A stretch of DNA of 64,000 bases from Quillaja saponaria (Eukaryota; Streptophyta; Magnoliopsida; Fabales; Quillajaceae): contig CM055607.1 in the NCBI GenBank assembly GCA_029379385.1, forward strand, positions 4,402,001 through 4,466,000, given 5' to 3'. Made by a program: the position numbers and the translations under genes. Position 1 is the first letter of the stretch; every line of letters starts with the position of its first letter. Below are positions 60,890 to 64,000 of this stretch, piece after piece. Under the pieces are notes generated by a model. That model was not told the origin of the DNA and made no database searches. It saw only the letters and a list, made by a program, of their open reading frames with translations.

Positions 60890-61340
60890 GATTAGCAATG
60901 GAAAGTGTTATTTAATGTCAGAGAATAATTGACATTTGATGTGTATATGTTAGCCTTCTTTTAAAAGAAAAAATAAAATTTGTTAATACCCACTTAAGTC
61001 TCGTTTAACACATCGTATAAGGATAACATGATAGTATAAGATTATCCAGTTAGCTCTTATATAATATTTGACATCAACAGTAGAGAGAGAAAGGATAAGA
61101 CAATAGTATAACAACCGTAAAATTATATAGCCTAATACATTATATAATCATATACTATATATACAATTATATACGATGTGTCAAACAAGCCTTAATGTAG
61201 AGAAAATTAACATGGTATTGCAATAATTTTTGTTTTTGACTACTTTAAAAATATAATTAATATACATGCTTGGATGAAATGATAAAATTTGCTTTTGAAA
61301 CATATATATTCCAAATAGTTGATTTTTATATATACACTAT
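60890..61340. repeat. Duplicated segment 3, copy B, carrying a MITE
   Basis: Paralogous to 56380-56680; interrupted by the MITE at 60998-61191. Unlike copy A it is not next to an ATPase coding region, so it moved or was copied without the gene. Confidence 0.82.
60998..61191. mobile_element. 194-bp MITE with TTAA target-site duplication
   Basis: Terminal inverted repeats start GTCTCGTTTAACACATCG at the left and, reverse-complemented, GGCTTGTTTGACACATCG at the right (15 of 18 identical). It is flanked by TTAA at 60994-60997 and 61192-61195. The paralogous sequence at 56501-56504 has a single TTAA and no insert, which fixes both ends. TTAA duplication suggests piggyBac-like or related mobilisation; a TTA/TAA Harbinger-type reading fits the termini less well. 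No coding capacity. Confidence 0.92.
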
Positions 61341-62124
61341 GATTTATTTGTTATTTTTGTTATTATAAATAATTTAATTAGAGTCAAGTATACTAATATC
61401 ACATGAGATTTATTGGTCTAAAATTTTGGAATTTTGATAGTCGACACCCTTGGATGGATCATGCCAAACTAACAAAAAATAATTTTTGAAAAAATAGTAA
61501 AAAGTGATGTACCAAGAAGTTATGTCATAAATATTTTACAAGACAAAAAGTTTTATTTTTAACAGTTTTTTTAAATAAGACTTCAACTATTGATTGAAAC
61601 ATATTTTACACTTCACTCTTGTATTTAATTTTATATATATTAATTAAGTATACAATTTTTAAAAATATATGACATAAATTTGTGGTATGTATAATTATTA
61701 ATGAAAGAATAAACACATAAGATGTTCTCATCCCTCATTTCATGTTCCTCTCTAAAACAAAAGAAAATATATAATTTTTACGAGTAACTTTATATATATC
61801 ATTGGTCTATAATTTTTCTATTATAAGTAATTGAATTTATCTTATTAGAATTCATATTACCAAAGAATCTACACATATACTTCATAAGGGCTTATTAGAA
61901 ATTGAAGTGTTAATATCCTTGATTTGGCTATCAAGTGGGGACAAATTATTTGGACAGCTGTGAATAGAAAGGAGAAATATTATTTCTGTGCAGAGGAAGT
62001 ATAGGGGATTCATGAAAAGAGAAGACTAAAAATAAAATTTATTGATCTTCTAAAAATATGATAATTTTTTAAAAAACTTTTAAGATAAAATCATGATTTT
62101 TTTACTACTTTTAAAAAAAAAATA
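61341..62124. other. Intergenic, AT-rich
   Basis: No gene or clear repeat seen. Confidence 0.4.
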
Positions 62125-63375
62125 AATTTATTTTGCAACTTAGTTTTAATTCAAAGGAGAAAAGTGTGAATTATCTTTTGATGTCAAGTATCATTTCAAT
62201 AAATTTAAATGGAGAAAAGTGTAATTTATTCTAAATTTTTTTTTTCGATTAAAATTTTGATAAGTTATTTTTTCAATCTCTTAGAAGGGTTGTCCTCAGT
62301 TTGAGTCAAATAGTTTTAGACTACCCACCACACCAAACTGATGCAGTTGGTTGTCGTTTCAATTCAACCAACTGCATCCCAATTGAGTTCGTTATATGAA
62401 AATTGAAGTCACCAACAAAACTTTAATATTGTACTTGGGTCGATTGGGTAAGAAACTAAAATTTAGACTGTTGTTTCAAGTGAGGAGGATCATTGCAAAC
62501 AACGTACATAAAGTCAATATTGTAGCCTCAACTCTCAATGATATTTTGATAAAGTCTTCAAAATTACTCATGATATTCGATTTAAAAGGCATAAATGAAC
62601 GAATGAAGGAAGTGTCACAAAGATGCAAAAAAATGAACTGCTTGAAATAAAAACATATTTATTTACTTGTTTTTTAGGACATGAGAGAAGAGAGATAGAG
62701 ATCTAAAATAATTGATGAGATTATGACTATTAGGGATGTCCATGAGCTTAGTCAGCTTAACACATTCAAAATTCAATTCAAGCTCGACTAGTTTTAAAAA
62801 TAAACAAATTTTAAGTTTTATTTTAAACTCATTCTATAAACTAATTGAGCTCAATTTTTATAAAATTAGATTTATAATCTAGTGAGTCTAATTTATTTGA
62901 TATTCTTTTTTTTTTTTTTTGGTAAATAATCTAATTTGATGGTAATCTACTTGGTTTCAACTTTGCATGTTTCATGAGCCCTACACAAGTCGAGTAGGCG
63001 CGGGTGGCAAAAGATGTGAGGGAATTAGGGTACCCACATCTGGATTGTGTCTTAGAAAAGAGCGTCGAAGCCCAAAGTTAAAAAGGCTTTTCAATCCAAA
63101 TAAATCTCTCACTATTGGGTCTGCTCGTCCAAATCTATCTAAGACCAGATGCCTGTTCTTTCGTAATTGTCTTGCAGCCTACAAAGAAAAAGAAAACAGG
63201 AAATTTTCCAATTGTCTTACTCCAATAGTTTGTTTTTTCTCTCTCTCTCTCTCTCTCCCCTCGGTTTACTCAACGCTAATGGCTTAGATCCTTCAAAACT
63301 CTCTCTCCGTGACTCTGTCCCTTCTTTATGTACGTATAAACGTCCAGTGCGTTATTGCTCTTTTTTATAGTTTCC
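62125..63375. repeat. Duplicated segment 2, copy B (partner 53700-55035)
   Basis: Same order of shared blocks as copy A, with small indels. The ATG corresponding to 54948 is at 63280 and is followed by TAG two codons later, so the putative first exon is not open here. Confidence 0.8.
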
Positions 63376-64000
63376 TTTTCCAGAGGAAATTTTGACTGCA
63401 AAAATTTTACCCTTTGCTGCAAAAATTATACCAGCTAGAACTCTGTTTTCTCATGGCTCAATGCTCTTCTAATTCAGTTTACATTTTGAAATTTGGTACT
63501 AGATACTTTGGAAATTGCTTCTTTTTTTCAGTATATGAAGATAAATGATTGTTGGGTGGACATAGTTGAGGAATTTCATACATCTGGAGCAATTTTTTTT
63601 TTTTTTCTATAATTATTTTTCCTCTATTTTCCCACACAAAATTGAGGGATAAGAGATTAATGCTGCAGATTGCAAAATTGTAAGAATATTTATACTGGGT
63701 TTTATACACAGTTTGTTGGGTGGACAAAGTGAAGGATTCTCTGGCAGTATCCTAGTAGGTGATTTAAATGATACAATTTTGCCTGGGGACGTTGTTTTTT
63801 TTGTACAAAGATTGTGAACTTTTTGCAACTTCAATGCGATGCTGTTTTACCTTGTTTACTTTTTCTCTTGTTCTTTTTAATCTCTGACTTTTCCCAGTAA
63901 CATGAGAATTTTGTTTTAGTATCCTTAAGCATTCAATAAAAGCTTACCAAGTAGCAGATTCTAATATGTAGACAGCTACATTTTTAACTTAGGTTGTGTG
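63376..64000. other. Right end, no supportable gene
   Basis: Composition is less AT-rich and slightly pyrimidine-rich, compatible with an intron or leader of a gene beyond the window, but no exon could be identified. A GGGTGGACA word recurs at 63555 and 63718, each followed by AGTGAGGA/AGTTGAGGA-like sequence. Confidence 0.35.

Noticed and set aside
62396..62650. 84-residue ORF in duplicated segment 2 copy B
   Set aside because: The corresponding frame in copy A (around 53990) is not open, arguing against coding constraint.

Overview
This is eukaryotic nuclear DNA from a flowering plant, almost certainly a eudicot and probably a woody, non-Brassicaceae one. The evidence is GT-AG introns in AT-rich sequence, long AT-rich intergenic DNA, plant-only gene families (PDR-type ABCG transporter, P-class PPR, HIPL, GT14 glucuronosyltransferase, DUF569, AATP1-like AAA-ATPase), plant LINE/MITE/SINE remnants, and three plant-type miRNA hairpins. 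The species cannot be named from the sequence alone.

Layout. Positions 1-557 (-) hold the 5' half of a plastid-targeted HI0933-like FAD oxidoreductase. Positions 951-2010 (+) are a decayed E-class PPR gene. Positions 5029-6112 (-) are a two-exon DUF569 protein. Positions 8958-20886 (+) are a complete 24-exon, 1443-residue PDR/ABCG transporter of the ABCG37/PDR9 kind; its introns carry an antisense LINE fragment, a long foldback element and a second MITE-like insertion. Positions 23318-28135 (+) are a seven-exon HIPL gene (sorbosone-dehydrogenase-like, probably GPI-anchored) with an apparent reading-frame break at the start of exon 5. Positions 28709-30754 (+) are an intronless chloroplast P-class PPR gene behind a promoter packed with TGGGCY (site II) boxes. 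Positions 37625-42062 (+) are a four-exon GLCAT14A-type beta-glucuronosyltransferase. Positions 56822-58390 (-) are an intronless AATP1/BCS1-like AAA-ATPase. The order FAD oxidoreductase, HIPL, PPR, GLCAT14A, AAA-ATPase recalls (from memory) Arabidopsis At5g39940-At5g40010, so this looks like an ancient conserved block into which the ABCG, DUF569 and PPR-pseudogene stretch and the large intergenic regions are interpolated.

The most interesting part is the apparently empty region between 44 and 52.5 kb. Three minus-strand stem-loops (44264-44374, 49000-49098, 52304-52408) share a related 22-nt 5'-arm sequence with the core GTCGnAGGAGnGATG, and each has its own TATA-like box 60-80 bp upstream. 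The last is a close match to miR3627; all three fit the miR3627/miR4376/miR391 superfamily. This is a small MIR cluster with diverged members.

From 52.6 kb to the right end, the DNA around the AAA-ATPase is a patchwork of duplicated segments. One copy contains a 194-bp MITE whose empty site is preserved in the paralogous copy, and a decayed second C-terminal tail of the ATPase lies just downstream of the intact gene. The genes are individual plant loci, not an operon; no shared pathway links them.
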